A DNA stretch of 64,000 nt from Ilex aquifolium (GCA_951799425.1 OX637402.1:33137492-33201491); one strand, 5' to 3'. Shown: positions 13,191 to 26,456, counted from the first letter of the stretch. Numbers and translations are program-made. Notes: a model not told the origin generated them from the letters alone.

Positions 13191-13753
13191 CATCTACACC
13201 AATGGTTGAGAAGGGTAATCGTACATTTTCTGAGTGTGACCGTTTTTTATCTTTGCATTTGGGCCTTGGCTCTTACTGAAACCTTTCTTTGGACGTCAAA
13301 ATGTCGTAATCGTAATGCTGGCCTGGTCACACTAGGCCCATCCCAGTTGAGCCACCCAAACTGTGCGCATCCCTAACTTGAACTAATTCTCTTTAAACTG
13401 AAGTGAAAAAGAATCTGGATATTTTTCTTCAAAACTTTGTCAAGTATTGAAGATATTAGTTGGCTGTTTTTGTTTTGTGGGTCGAAATACTTGCAGAGTT
13501 TTGTTTTTGAAGTTGAATGGAGGAAATAATATCCCTAAATTAGTCAGAAGCACCAAAACATTTAAAAGCCAACATGTCTGCCCTACAAAAACGCCCACCT
13601 CCCAACACAACTGGCTTTGCTTGTCCATAAACCGTTTCTGGTTTATAGAAATAGAGAAAAGAATTAGAACAGTTGCAGCAATGACAACACAGCAATTGCT
13701 GGCAAAAATCAACAATGAGGTAGGGATGAACAATACCAACCTTGTAGAATCAT

Positions 13754-13917
13754 GTTCCCATCTCCTTCTCTATTGGAATTTTTATACTTCTTTTAGAGTA
13801 GTAGTAAGGTTGGTAATTATCATATGGTATGTTCTCGCCTCCTTCTTTGTTGGGATTTTTATACTTCTCCCAAAAAAAAGTGTTGGCATAGTAATAAGGT
13901 TGGAAATTATCATATGT
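13754..13917. repeat. Two-copy tandem duplication, 77-87 bp units
   Basis: Copy 1 (about 13754-13830) and copy 2 (about 13831-13917) both run from GTTC(C/T)C, through CTCCTTCT.T.TTGG and ATTTTTATACTTCT, to AAGGTTGG and ATTATCATATG. Copy 2 has a roughly 10-bp A-rich insertion. No gene is attached to it. Confidence 0.7.
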
Positions 13918-15408
13918 GTATCATGGGTTTAGGACATAGAAACTACCTCTACGTGCTAAGAGTTCAGCTACGTACATCTGAATTTCCACTGATTAGACAC
14001 GGACGGAAGGCTCGTGCAAATGTTGTATTTCTAGTTTTATAATCCTGTGATGACCAAAAGAAAATAACCTACTAAAAGTACTTCAGATCATGTTGTACAA
14101 AGACTAATTTATAAAGACAAGCAAGAAGAAGAAGTAATTTCTTAATGTATGACAGAAGTTTTCTGCTTTACAAAATGGATATGCATAAACAAAGACACAT
14201 TAAAAGAATTTTGCACCTAATTACTGTTGTTTACCACGAGATTGAGAGGTTAGTTCCGCAAATTTTGGTAGATTAAGATTTGAAGTAGGCCATCTTCAGT
14301 CAAGCAACCACCCTTCATGAGAAAATTATGATAATGTGACATTAGAGCTACTTGATTTGATGCTCCCACATGAGAATGCTGTAATCTCACTTTAAATTAT
14401 ATTAGTTGTCGTTCGGTTGTTGCAAGCATAGTAGACTTAATTAGAGTCTAGCCTTGAAACAAGTAACTGTTTTATCATATACTTACAATGTTAGAACCTT
14501 ACAATTCAAATGTTTAGGAAATTTTTTCCCACAAAATCGGTGTAATTAAGGGGTTACTGAATGACATTGTTAGTTACTTTTCGGGAAAAAAAATGCTAAA
14601 TATGTAACGAAGAAGGAAAAGAGTTGACTACGACCCGTTTATTCTCCACTTAGCTAGACGGGAAAAAGCCCAAATATTGAAGAGTCATGACCATTGTATA
14701 TTCACCATTATTCCTAGTTCATTATTATAAAGTGTTAAACGTGACAAAACCTGATGATAGAGAATGATATACATGTATGGAGTTGTAAGGAAACAATATG
14801 ATTTTCTTCAAGAATTTGTTGAGAAGACAAATGGAAGAATGAAGAAGCAAAAAGTAATAAAGAAACCAATTTTAATCTGCTAATTTGATTTACGTATATG
14901 AATTTAACTTATGCCACACTTTAATAGAAAATAAAATCCTTCACTAAGATTAACTGTTCTTCATGTGAACTTTATCTTCAATGAAATGAAGGGTGTTGTC
15001 TCTTCTTTAGGGATCTAAGAACTCGTCACTTAGCTTTAATAAGATGATTAACGCCGTGGAAGGTGGAGTTTAGGTTGAATTATGAGACAAAATCTTGACT
15101 TTGAAATTTTTCTGCACATGTATCAGGATTGCCTTAATTCCCCGCACCGAAAAAATATTAAGTGTAACACGGTCATACCACATCATCATTGATGCGTAGT
15201 GTCACAATTCCATAATAAACCTACAAATAAGTAGGTAAATTTTACATATTATAGTAACCACCCTGCTATGTCATTTAATAAGTGATTTAACTTTAAATAA
15301 AATTTACGAAAAATATATTAAAGAAAATTGCATCCTAAAAGAATTGAGGTTGATACTAGAAAGGAGGCAAATTGTTGGGTGATCTCGGAAGTGCCAAAAA
15401 ATATTACA

Positions 15409-15536
15409 TTTTTTTTTTTGTATAATAAATTTTTTTTTTTGGGAGGGGGAAGGGGGAAGAGGGATTGGACCTTTAACCTGAAGAAGATAAATCTTTCACA
15501 AAATAAGGAGTATTATTGGACCAAAAACTCATTGGT
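15409..15536 (-). mobile_element. Short tRNA-derived SINE, copy A
   Basis: Flanked by a perfect 15-bp direct repeat CCAAAAAATATTACA (15394-15408 and 15537-15551). Read on the minus strand it has a box-A-like TTGGTCCAATAATACTCC, a box-B-like GGTCCAATCCC and a terminal A-run (poly-T on the plus strand at 15409-15420 and 15430-15440). It is the same family as the better preserved copy at 61704-61793. The long perfect target-site duplication supports LINE-machinery retroposition. The body is hardly longer than a tRNA. Confidence 0.7.
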
Positions 15537-16461
15537 CCAAAAAATATTACAAAGACCAAGTCTTTGTTCAATTTTTTTAATTATATAATTCTCTATTTTG
15601 TTAATATTTTACTGTTCTTTTGGTATACTTTCTTGTGTTGTTTAATGTGCAAGTACTTTTTCTTCTTTTTTTGGGTATCCGTTAACCCTTGGCATTGGGG
15701 TGAGAGAAGTACATAGAAGTGGAAGCCTAAAGAGTAGATAGTTCCAGGTGAAGGGTACCATATTTTTATATGAACATCAAGAATACTTTTGTTTATTTAA
15801 TGTTATCCTCAAGTCTATTTAGGCCAAATGCGAAACTAGCCATGTTCTTCACTCAATTATTCCTTGAACTTTCTGCTGAATAATATCTTTATAGATAAAC
15901 TTTTCCTTGTGGGAGTGCTGTTCAAGGGCTTGCAATTGGACTTTGTAGTACTAAATAAATATAGAATATGTTTACATTATGGAAGGATAAATGATGGGGC
16001 CTAACACCGGATCGCAAGAGTTATGAAACGATAAATGACAAAGGATCGTAAAAATTATCAATTGATATTGTAGTGGGGTCAAACATGGTGCAGCAGAATT
16101 GGTACAAACAGTGCTACAGAAGCAATAGTGTTGGGGCAACCCATCAAACTAATAGGTAGTTGGAGTTTTTGCATTCCATCCTTTTATCTTACTCACCCAT
16201 TTGAATATACTTGACATAGGTATATGTGACAACCTCTTTTAACCATCACCTACAAACTTTAACCATAAGTAAATAACCAAAAAAAAAATTCTTGGTTAGG
16301 CGTGGTGAAGGAATTATTTCGAAGTTAAAGCCAAACCAACCCGAGACAGCCTTTACTTCTTTGTTGGTCCTATCATAGAAAGAAAGAGATGTGTGTTCGG
16401 GGAGAGAGAGAGAGAGAGAGAGAGAAATTAACTTATTGAATGATTAATGGTCAGGTTCCGC

Positions 16462-16489
16462 CCTCTAGCCTCTAGCCTCTAGCCTCTAG
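16462..16489. repeat. CCTCTAG tandem repeat, four copies
   Basis: Four perfect consecutive CCTCTAG units, with a GA microsatellite some 40 bp upstream. No functional context is apparent. Confidence 0.95.
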
Positions 16490-17601
16490 CAAAAGTCAGT
16501 TGTTTCTTTTTGGTAAGAAGACGGCAGGGTAAGTTTTGTATAAACAGGGGTTAGGAGTGTCCGGTCAGTACGGAGTGTTTTTGGTCCACGGATATAATGG
16601 TAAAGAATACAAAAGGATCAAGTCTGGAGGGACCACCTGATCAATTGAACAGATATAGGGTGGTTATTAAATACCTGTAGTCTGACCCAACAGTGGTTGG
16701 ATAACATAATTTCACTGTAGAAATGCCAAGTGGGTCTGTCACAAAACCGAACCATCTGACGATCGGCGTCCCCTAGCCACTTGATGAGCGAGTCCACACC
16801 CAATCCAACTAGGGTAATGCTCCTCAGCTGATCGAAGAGATACTGTTGTTTAAAATCATATCATTTTGCTAAGTTCCTTTAGTAAGTGGTCGACATGGTT
16901 CTGCCTTCATTTAGTGGCACTGGAATATTATTTATTTTTTATGAATTATTATATCAATTTATCAATTTTTTTATATAAAAATCAACCTGCAAGTTAGTGT
17001 AGTGATAGTTTGTTACTGTAATTAACAATATCATTACTTAGACTTAAAATACTGATGGTCAAATCGCGTCATTGATGAATCAAATACCTCCAAATTTTCT
17101 CAGCAAACACTTAAAGACAAACTTTTGCGTATAATACAAGGAACTGAATAACAACCACACCCATTCCGTTTGAAGAAGATAAAAAACGTATAGAATACGT
17201 AACGAAGCAAAGTTTTGAACATGGTTAGTGAACAGTAGAATCTTCTGGTAGTTGTCTTTTTTAGTTTTTCACATGATGTCTATGAAGACGAAGAGATCTG
17301 AACAAAAAAACTTAAGAGAGGGAGCTTGTGATAAACAGGGTCATAACCCTAAGGATCCTTTATATTAGTTTCTCTCACAGGGGGTTCAAACAAACACCAC
17401 CGTGAGGAAAATTCCAAACTTCTTTGAGATTTACAAATCTGAACCCAGATGGGCTGTCAGTTAGATTAACTATGGAAGAAAAAAAGATCCCATGAGCAAA
17501 AACGAAAGAAATAATCAAAAAAGAAAACCAGCAGTGAAGCAGCTTCATGATCTTGGGCAATTTCTTCAATCCAAGGCTCAACTCTCTCTCTCTCTCTCTC
17601 T

Positions 17602-17916
17602 CTATCTAAGCATCGATGTGAGAGATTCGAAAACAACTTCTTCGCAAGGAATGGTGAGACCCATGTCGTGGTCGAAGCCGAACTCTTCTTCGGCTCGTCG
17701 AAGAAGGGTTTGGAACTCGGGATGAGTCAAGAATGAGATCGGAACAATATATCTGGTTCTGTTTTCCCCAACATAGACAACGAAGTGGCCTTTTGGTACG
17801 TCCACAGGAAGGCCGCCTTCATCATAACCTTGTTTCCTTCCTAAGCTCGAGCATCTCTTGAGGATTTGCTTGAGCACTGCTGTTTGTGATGATTTGTTTG
17901 ATTTTCTAATGGCCAT
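17602..17916 (-). CDS. SAUR50-like: SAUR family auxin-responsive protein (SAUR50-like)
   Basis: A single intronless frame of 104 residues, starting with ATG at 17916. Intronless structure and length are typical of SAUR genes. The N-terminal [20 protein letters not shown] stretch precedes the SAUR core (about residues 37-95) with [28 protein letters not shown] and [18 protein letters not shown], closest in my recollection to the Arabidopsis SAUR50 group. SAURs of this type inhibit PP2C.D phosphatases at the plasma membrane, thereby activating H+-ATPases and cell expansion. That mechanism is known for the family, not shown here. A (TC)n tract (plus-strand coordinates about 17581-17603) immediately abuts the stop codon on its 3' side. 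The gene is convergent with the FPP gene about 6 kb away. The exact paralogue is uncertain. Confidence 0.93.
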   Translation of the reverse strand: MAIRKSNKSSQTAVLKQILKRCSSLGRKQGYDEGGLPVDVPKGHFVVYVGENRTRYIVPISFLTHPEFQTLLRRAEEEFGFDHDMGLTIPCEEVVFESLTSMLR

Positions 17917-18044
17917 TTTTGGAGAGGAACTTTGTTTTGTTGGTAAAAGGAAGATCAGAAGAGGACTCTTGAGTCTCGAGAGAAGAGAGAAAGGAAGAAA
18001 TTAAGGTGAAGAGTTGTGTGGTGAGAATGAGAGGTGTGTGGGAC

Positions 18045-18051
18045 TATTTAA
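18045..18051 (-). promoter_or_regulatory. Candidate TATA box of the SAUR gene
   Basis: On the minus strand TTAAATA lies about 130 bp upstream of the ATG at 17916, a normal distance for a plant gene with a leader of about 100 nt. An inference from position and sequence only. Confidence 0.45.
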
Positions 18052-18197
18052 GGTGGGAATTTGATGAGGAGAGAGAAACAAGGTCATGTGGGCTTGTAGG
18101 AGCAAAGGATCGACCATGGGTGTCTTTGGTGGCTGTGTGAGCTCAAGGACAGCCAAACCCATTGGGTCCTTGTTGCCTTTCATCAGGACATCATGGA

Positions 18198-18222
18198 CCC
18201 CCCCCCCCCCCCCTCTCTCTCT
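18198..18222. repeat. C16 tract followed by (TC)n
   Basis: Sixteen consecutive C followed by TCTCTCTCT, about 280 bp upstream of the SAUR start codon. Homopolymers this long are hypervariable and may be inaccurate in the assembly. Confidence 0.9.
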
Positions 18223-19621
18223 ATCCGAAAATTTTCATCTCTTTTGGCCATGTTGCATTCTTTCAATTCTTCCAACTTGGAAAAGCATATTCCAAGTTAC
18301 ATTTTTTCCCCAAACTTTATTCACTTTTTTCTACCCCTTTTTGGGAGTCATTCCTAGTCAAGTCAAGGGGTAAACAGAAATACATAGAATAAAGAAATAT
18401 TCTATGGGTCCCATATCATAAACCCACAACAAAACAAAATTTATTTTCATAGATGTGCCATCCCGAAAAATGAATACCTAATCTTGTATTGATTTATTTA
18501 TCATAATTTGATCCAATGAAATATTTCGTACGCATAACTGTCCTTCAGAATTTGCAGTGCAACTAGGGGTAGTCTACAGATGAACAGTTGATACCACACC
18601 AACTGAAAGAGGCGAGCCGACCCACTTTTTTTTTCTGCTGCAGAACTGTAAAAGATTATCTGTGATCTTGGATTGCCTTTGGATTTCACCTTATGTTACG
18701 TCCACTTCATTGTATTAGATATGTTGCAGACTCGCATTTACAATGGAAGAGTGTGGATGCGGATGCACCAAAAAATTTAAGTGAATATGTAGAGCCAATA
18801 TTCGTAGTCACAACACTCCTAAGAAACTAAGAGCTAGTAGACATGTTGAGAAACTAGGGCGGGCGCTCTCACAAGCGCAAAATAAAAGGTCAAAAAAGGA
18901 TATTACATACTAGTAATGTCAATTATGAGTGACAATTACGCGTTTTATACTGTTGTATACAAGTCGTATTATTTTGAATTTTTATATGTTTGGGTCATGG
19001 TCCAATATTATATGTGCCACCCACACCAGACTTTCTCCTAATTGGCTTTCTAGATGTCTGATTTTCAGAAGTCATGGTCTATGTATCCCATGCCAAGGAG
19101 GTACGTTTTAGCACTATTATGGGTCTTGGTAATCTTGATTGTTGAGCTTGTGATCATGAAGATCATCTACATGATTGAAACAGCAGAAGCTCACATGCTT
19201 ACCACCGAATATAGTGGCCCAGAGGGTATTAATCAAATTTCTCACTCTGAAGTTGAAGGCTCGAGTCTTAAAATCCATATTATAGCTCGGTAATTGACCG
19301 CTATATTAGCCTAATTAAGTTTGTTTTCGAGATAAGTAACGAGTACGGTTAAGAACCTCATGATTCTACCAATAAAAATCTATCAAAGTGATCTTTGAAC
19401 ATTCTCTATTATCCTCACCTTTTTTTCAAACAGCACAAAAAAAAAAACTCACATGATTGACGGAAGCTTGCCATGTACAAGCCTGTTGGTAACCACTAAC
19501 TAGACCCTAGTCCCGGATAATAGTCAATTTCTTCTAAGCTTTTCACATTTCTTCTTTCTATTGTGTCAGATGAGCTCCTTAAATGGATATTAAATTGGAT
19601 AGGTCATCAAACAATAATTTT

Positions 19622-19788
19622 ATACACACTATCCTTCCGCACTATCTTTGTTCACCGTCTCAACAGATATAGATAATTGAATTAATAGATTCTACAAAAT
19701 TTATTAAATATCTAATAATCGTGATTGTTTCATGTCAGCTATTATTAATGAAGTGGTGCATAAAGATAATGTACATAATAGTATTTTG
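19622..19788. mobile_element. Candidate MITE, about 165 bp
   Basis: The left end (ACACTATCCTTCCGCACTATC then TTTGTTCACC) resembles the inverse of the right end (ACTATTATGTACATTATC then TTTATGCACC). The interior is AT-rich and non-coding. No clear target-site duplication could be fixed, so the ends are approximate. Confidence 0.4.
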
Positions 19789-20869
19789 ATGAATAGTATT
19801 CATCATCAAAATGGATCGATCCTCTTATATTGGGGACCCTTAACTCCGCTTGTGCTCTATTATGTACAGTTGACCTCAAGCCTGAATAGAAAGAGTAGTA
19901 TTGCATTAACGATCCTTAATTACATGCACTACACAGAGTCCTTTTCGGTGTACGAGACCTATATATATAGGTGTATACATGACTACACGTGTGTCTCACA
20001 TCAAGAGAAAGTATTGGCTAACTAATCAGTTAAGTCATTACTTGAGAATGAATGACAAGGTTTGGTTGGCTCAACTAAGTCGAAACCCTAAAAATCCCAA
20101 AGATGCTTAGATCAAGACAAGAAGCTGAGAAGTAGTAAATAGAGGTGGGCCATGGGGTTTTCTCAAAGGAGGCCACACCATGTTCTGTGAACGAGAATGG
20201 TTAGAGAATTGAAGATAAAAACAGAGGGAAAATAGGAGGTTGGCCCCACTATCTCAACTAAAGGCAACGACTATCATTACCAATCAACAAAGGCAATTCC
20301 TAGGGTAGAAAACGACCCCTGTCAAGCACATGAAGGCCATGTTACCCTTGCCGCGAATACTCTTGTAAAGACAACCTAGTAAGGTCCTCTCATGTTTAAC
20401 CACACCCACTTAGCAAATTCACCCAACCGACTTTTCAATATTTTTAATGACCTTTTTGAGTAAATATTCAACTCAAGAGGATAATGCATCAAGTTATCAT
20501 CGACACTTGATATCATTCATTTAGTAGTAACTTATGACACTGTTAATAAACCCCACATAATCTAATAACTATCGTATATATCCAACTATTTGGACTTAAA
20601 ATATAAAATATCAGCAATATTCAATGCATGGACATCTGACAGATCTAAATGTATTAAGTAAATGTCACGTGGAAGAATCTGAAGAAAGACGAGAGATGAT
20701 TAGCTACAGCCACATTTGAAAATAAGATGTTACTAACTGAAAGCTATCAGTCAGATAGCTATTGATGGAGACAAAACTGTGAAGGACAATGACTACAAAA
20801 GGCATATAATGAAGAAAATGAATGATATATTCAAACCTCCATAAAACCCACTATTTGGGCATTTTAGGA

Positions 20870-21050
20870 GCAGTGTTAGATTAGTTTTAGAAAGAAGTTA
20901 CTGTTTTAATTAAGGTTATTAGTCTAATCTTTTCTGTAACCGCAGTCCCTGCGATTGAATTAATAAAGAAATCCTCTTTTATTAGTTTCTTGTAGTGTGT
21001 GTTTATCCATTAAAATTCATCCAAAGAAAACCCTTAACAAACAATCGCCT
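20870..21050 (+). mobile_element. LTR-like terminal region (fossil, uncertain)
   Basis: The segment resembles the distal part of a plant LTR: TGTAACCGCAGTCC followed by a polyadenylation-type AATAAAG and a T-rich end. No paired copy, primer-binding site or coding region was found within reach, and both boundaries are unclear. If real, it is an old solo or truncated LTR. Confidence 0.28.
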
Positions 21051-22369
21051 GAAAACTATATGTTGATTAAGTTTCCTCCGTCGAAAACAACATAATTTAG
21101 AGCAACACCAACATACTCTAATAACTAACAAACACACATTTGTGGGGTTCATCAGTACATGTAGTTATTTATATAATACCACGTATTGTTGTTCTCAGCC
21201 TATATATATACCAAATTATCCACTAATTCCTGCTAAGATATAAGTGGTATTGACAATGTAAACCATGGGTGCTAGAGCATTTGCTAGGTATGCATGTGTC
21301 TGACTATCTTTTCTAGGAAAGTATAGGTGGAGCCACAAAACACATACCATGTTTAATGACTTTCTCATTGGCTCACACGAAAGTATACACACTTGATAAT
21401 CCTTCATGTGGGATTGAGCAGAATAGGATCAGCCATTCCAAACAGACAGCCATCATGAACATGTCTGAAGCTGCTGAAAAAGGCTAGGCACCGAATGCCT
21501 AAGCAAACTGTTATGGAATTGAATTTGTAACTTTCAAAGGCCAATAGCTAGAACATTATGAAAATGAACACAAGCATCTTGTAAAGCTTACATGTCCTAA
21601 TCAAATGGCATCTATTTTCATAAAAATGTAACTCTGGAGGACCCACTTTTGTATAGCGAGCTTCACATTAATTTATAATAAGTGATCTGTTATTAATAGA
21701 AACTGAGTGGAAACATCTCAGAGTTGGTCCAATTCTCAGACTGTAGACCGCAAAATCCGTTTGGCGATAAATTGAATAGAAATTTGAAGGAGATGGAATT
21801 GCAAGGACAACACTGACAGAAAATTAACATGAAACCAAAATAAAGAGAGACCCATGACCCCAATACAGCTCACCCTTGGAACTGGTATACCGAAGGACTT
21901 ACGGATGTACCTGAACCATAGACCCAGCACATGTACTGCATAGCATAAAGAAAAAACATTAATGTTCAATCTGTTTAGTCTTGACTTTGCAATCAGCAGA
22001 AGGGAACAACAATCTAATGAGAGGGTCCAAGCCAGGGTGGATAGTTTGCTTCGTGGGTCTCACAAGAGCACAAGGTTTTGTTTTTCTTTTTAAATTGGTA
22101 GGTGGAGGGGCGTTGGGCGTTCAGTGAATGTAAGAGTAGAAGTGTACGAATGACAAGCTATAAACGAAGGTGTGAAATACGAAAGCAGTGAAGTGAAATC
22201 TCCTGGTCTCAAAACCCGACTGCATGTAGAGAAGATGGGCAGGACCCGTTTCAAAGAACTGGGCATCCTAAATTCAACTCCCATCTCGGGTCTTTCTCTA
22301 AGAATTTATTCCGATAATGTATGTGGGAAGGGGAGAATGCATATGCCTAGCCTACTCGACTACTGATGG

Positions 22370-22920
22370 ATATAATCCCAAACTCGGGTACAGTCCGGAC
22401 CTTGGAGGACGCTAAACGGCCACAGCCTTAAATGACAAAATGATCGAGCTACGTCAGTCACTACTACCTACATGTCTCCAGTCAAGAAGAATTTGACACT
22501 TAGAATCATGTTCCTCACACCACACGTGAGCTTCAACCCCGTTGACACACGCCAATAATGGAGCCTCTGGAACGGCGTTAGCTTTATACACACTCAACCA
22601 TGAATGATTACTCCTAATCATTATCCCTTAAGCTAAAAACACAGTTAACATACTATAAAAACCCTCATAAATTAAGATTAGAGGCAGGTAATAAATTCCT
22701 AAGAAAAACTCTCTCTATTTCTTATCACACAAACACTTTACAAATCCTGCTGAACTAACTTTGGCATCGGATGTGGTTGGGCTGGTACTACACCGATCCC
22801 CTACTCTCAGTGTCATTTGACTGGACCAAAGCCTAATAGTTGTTGCGCTCCGAGAACTAGACTCTGAACTCTGGACTATCTTAAATAGCCCTCCGACATA
22901 CAAATTTCATTTACTGATTG
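22370..22920 (+). mobile_element. Solo or truncated LTR remnant, probably Gypsy-type (fossil)
   Basis: The stretch has the order of signals common in plant Gypsy LTRs: a CACGTGAGC-containing segment, then a TATA-type ACTATAAAAACCC near 22655, then TTTACAAATCCTGCTGAAC, TTTGGCATCGGA and a GGCTGGTACTACACCG stretch. No internal coding domain and no second LTR lie in the neighbourhood, so it is a solo or broken copy. The ends are approximate. Age is probably substantial, since no clean target-site duplication can be seen. Confidence 0.5.
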
Positions 22921-23341
22921 TTCCATCAACTATGATGATATGAGAATGTTGAACTCCCAAGCAACTGCCCGATCGGCAACCAGTGGCGTGACAGGAAACG
23001 TTTGCATTTTCTACACAGTGGATTCTCTCAAATTGAAAATCTTGCCCATGTTAGCCCAAATGTAAGCGATACTGAAGTCATATAAAATATAAGTCAAAGT
23101 ACACTATTAAGCAAAGAGAATAGAACTTTCCTTCATCTGGTGTTTGATAGCTTCTCAGACAAAAAATCACAACAAATCAACGTATCGCATGCCTAGAGTT
23201 CAATCTAGAAAGAGAAAAAAACGACTGAGGTACAAGACAACAATTTGGAATGCCCAATTTCAAAATGATGATGAACTCATAGTTTCTCCAGCAGCTTCCA
23301 CCTTCAGCTAGATTCCATATACTATCAACTCTACCAGAATG

Positions 23342-26300
23342 TCAAGCAGATAGCACAGCCGGTTTCTCTGTAGCTTCTTCAGCTTGCAAGCTCTCATAAT
23401 ATTTGACCAAAACTTCCCATCCCCCAGGACACATAAAACCATCAGGAGGGTTCTCACCATTTCTTGCGAAAGTCCGCATCTGCAATAGTATTACACGTCG
23501 ACCAAATTGAATAAGAAAATTAAGAGACTAAGTATTAAGTTCTTTGACATTCACGAAACATGTTTCTTTCAAAAATGCAAAGTTCTCTCTTTCTCACGGA
23601 AAACCAATTCTGGTAAGAGTCAAAAGGTCCAAGGCCAAATATCACTTAAAAGAGAGAATAATTTGGTGAATTCAAGCAATTAAATCATTTCCAAACCAAG
23701 AAGCAGGAATATGGCAACATTTGCAAAAGTACAGCCTCTAAGCAAGAATTCATTCAATAGAAAACACAAATCGTTTAATATTCTAAAGAAAAAAACATTG
23801 AGAGTACCATATCGGCACACTTCAGACCCTGAAGGGAAGGCAAGATAGTGTATCCTAAACCTTCATAACCAGTAAAAGATGGTTATCTGTGGTAGGACCT
23901 TGTCTCCACTGGTTTTTCTTTATTTTTTTCTCTAGGGTGGCCTCACTGCCATGAAGCGACTGTTTTAACCATTTTGTAACATTTATTCCCTGTAACTGAA
24001 GAGTTGACTGAATACTTAAGATCGTTGGATGTTAATTTTGGGATATAACCCAACCCTGCAACTGTCACCTGACCTCAGCATTGGAAAAACAGTACAATAA
24101 CACCATGGAAGTAGCTCATCCCAAAAAGGGAGACATGACTACTCGACTCAAAAGCACAATATCATCTCTATCTTCAAAATAAAATACCAACCTCCTAGTA
24201 TTTCAAACATGTTAAAACAAATTGGTAGTTTAAAAATTTTTCTGCCATGATTGCCTCTTTTTCCCCTTTATCCCACATGTTATATATCCTTTATTTTAAT
24301 GTATCTAATTTCACCTTGGTTCCCGAGATGAAGAGAAAATCTTTAGCACGTGAAGGATCAAAAAATGCCATCTTCTTTTCCACAGTGTCATATGCTGCCA
24401 CCTGCAATATAGTGAAGATAAGAGGATTCAGGGAACCAATGGTATACCATAGGAAATCTTAGGTATAATTTGAGTTTTTTGTGTTTTAATAGTAAATGGG
24501 AACTGCAAGAAGTTCAGGGGAAGAGGAAAACCATTATACTACACAAGTAAAATAAAAAAGACTTAAGGGTAATATTGTTTAAGCAAAAGATGCCAGCTAG
24601 CCTAGCTGGTATACTCTTTAGGCAAACAGAACACGGACCCGGGATGGGGAGGGGTTTGGGCAGGGTTAGCTCCAATAGTAGAGCCCTTCAAATGGAATGC
24701 CTGCTGCTGATCAGCAGTGGCTCCCTCCCTGTTTGGGGGTTCCACAAGTGGATCAATGGTGGGGATCTCGCTGAATGGTCCATTAGTTGAAGCCACCCCA
24801 AATTCTTTGAATGCACCCCCTTTTGTTATTTAAGAGAGAGATCAGAGATGCATTACAGGATGAAATAGAAGAGCCTACCATTATCTGTTCATCACAGGCA
24901 ATTTCACTGCCGAATGATCTTACAAGGAAGCCTATTTCTTGGTCATTAAGAAAGATCAGTGAACTCTCAGGACAAATGTAACAGAACTCTTGATCTGTGT
25001 AAAACCAGGACTTCTGCAAATGTTTTCATGACAACCACCTTATAATAAGCAGCTGAAAATTTAATAACCGCTGAGATCTTTGATTAACACCATTGAAACA
25101 ACTACGGACAAGAGTTCTTTTTGCCCTGGAGTCACTGATAGGGTTTTACTGACTAAATTCAGAATGCTTGTTGACAGACAAAGGGCATGGGCATCAGGGA
25201 AATAACAACAGAGCTTTCACTATCGAGTAAAGAACACTACTATGGACCTACCCTGAATGGCAAGATGTTTAACTTCTCCAATCCGGGAGCCATGCTTAGC
25301 ACCTTTTTCCCATGGTCAGGATCATATAAATCCCTTTTCTCTGTTGGATGTCCCATACCTGCTGGATCTCGACCAACAATGTAGAAATTTGCGCCCGCAT
25401 TTATCCTTGCCTTTGCATGCCACTGCACTTCAGTTGGACCTGCATAATGCATGGGTGACGGAAAAATGGCCACTATGGTAGTGTCAGGGTCAAGAATTCC
25501 ATCTTCTAGGACCTGAGGCAAAACAGAATCCTCGTATAAAAACTATGAATTTTGACCAAAACATGCGGCCTAATTCCAAATTCAATTTCAGCAACATTTT
25601 GAAATGCAGGCTCATATCTCACAAAAAATTAATCATTAAAATGATTTGTACATGTGGAGTTAGATCCAGTTATGAAATCCTAGAATGATCTTATTAAAAA
25701 AGAAAAAGAGTCATAATTTTTAATTTGAATGTTCTGGATTAAGAAAATATAGAAAAAAATCCATCTAAACAGCTATGGCCAAAAATATATGGATGCATGC
25801 ATATATCATTTCATGATGCGTCAATATATTCTCCCGTTGATGCGCATCCCAGATCAGAATCATAATAATTGAGTGCAGAAACCTGCAAAAGTAACCTTGC
25901 TATGTTGTTCCATACGAACATCCAGTGGAACATCATCAGCCTTAGTGAAACCTCCTAAAGGATGAAGCAATAGAATTGGATTCTTGTAACCCGATTCCAA
26001 TAGTCTCCTGCGTGTATCATTCATTAACAAAGCATGGCCATTATGCACAGGATTCCTTAGCTGAAAAGCGAAAACTGCATCAGCTTGACGTCGATCAAAT
26101 TCTCTCCGGAGTTGGTGGGGAGAGAGCCTGTAGTGATCAAGTCCATCATTATACTTGATAGGCTTTAAGACTTCCAGATCTCCACCAATGAGCCAATTGC
26201 CAGCAGGAGTAATTACCTCCTCGACATAAGGTAACCCTGGAGCAGTGGTCCCCCATGTTCTAGCAATCCTCTCTTCCTTGTTGTGCTTGTATATTTCAGT

Positions 26301-26456
26301 TCTGCCACAGATGAATTATAGAGTTAAAATAAAGAGAAACAAATTAAAAAGTAGACAAATGGGGGTGCATTCATTGAACAGTCATTGAGTCCGATATCAG
26401 TCAAATAGACAGAAAGATAGATACAGATATGCCTGGGTGAGTGCGCGTGCGCTTGT

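Larger units (their letters stand above)
11501..17590. other. FPP 3' end, then gene-free spacer
   Basis: The FPP 3' untranslated region probably ends near 11.9 kb. From there to the SAUR gene I find no supported gene. The spacer contains a degenerate dispersed repeat (13085-13190), a tandem duplication (13754-13917), a SINE (15409-15536), a GA microsatellite near 16400-16425 and a 7-bp tandem repeat (16462-16489). Frames such as 13447-13932 cover the tandem duplication and show no domain. Confidence 0.55.
18230..23340. other. Spacer between SAUR and ATP sulfurylase
   Basis: No supported gene. Open frames here are short and lack domains. Recognisable items are a candidate MITE (19622-19788), an LTR-like terminal region (about 20870-21050), and a clearer LTR remnant (about 22370-22920). 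The ATP sulfurylase 3' untranslated region should occupy roughly the last 100-300 bp. Confidence 0.5.

Noticed and set aside
13447-13932. 161-codon open frame in the spacer
   Set aside because: Most of its second half is the tandem duplication at 13754-13917; the rest shows no domain, and base use is that of the spacer.
20531-21053. Reading the region as a complete solo LTR bounded by TGTTAA and TTAACA
   Set aside because: The ends match in form, but the 5-bp flanks (GACAC and AACAA) do not, so only the terminal part is reported and at low confidence.
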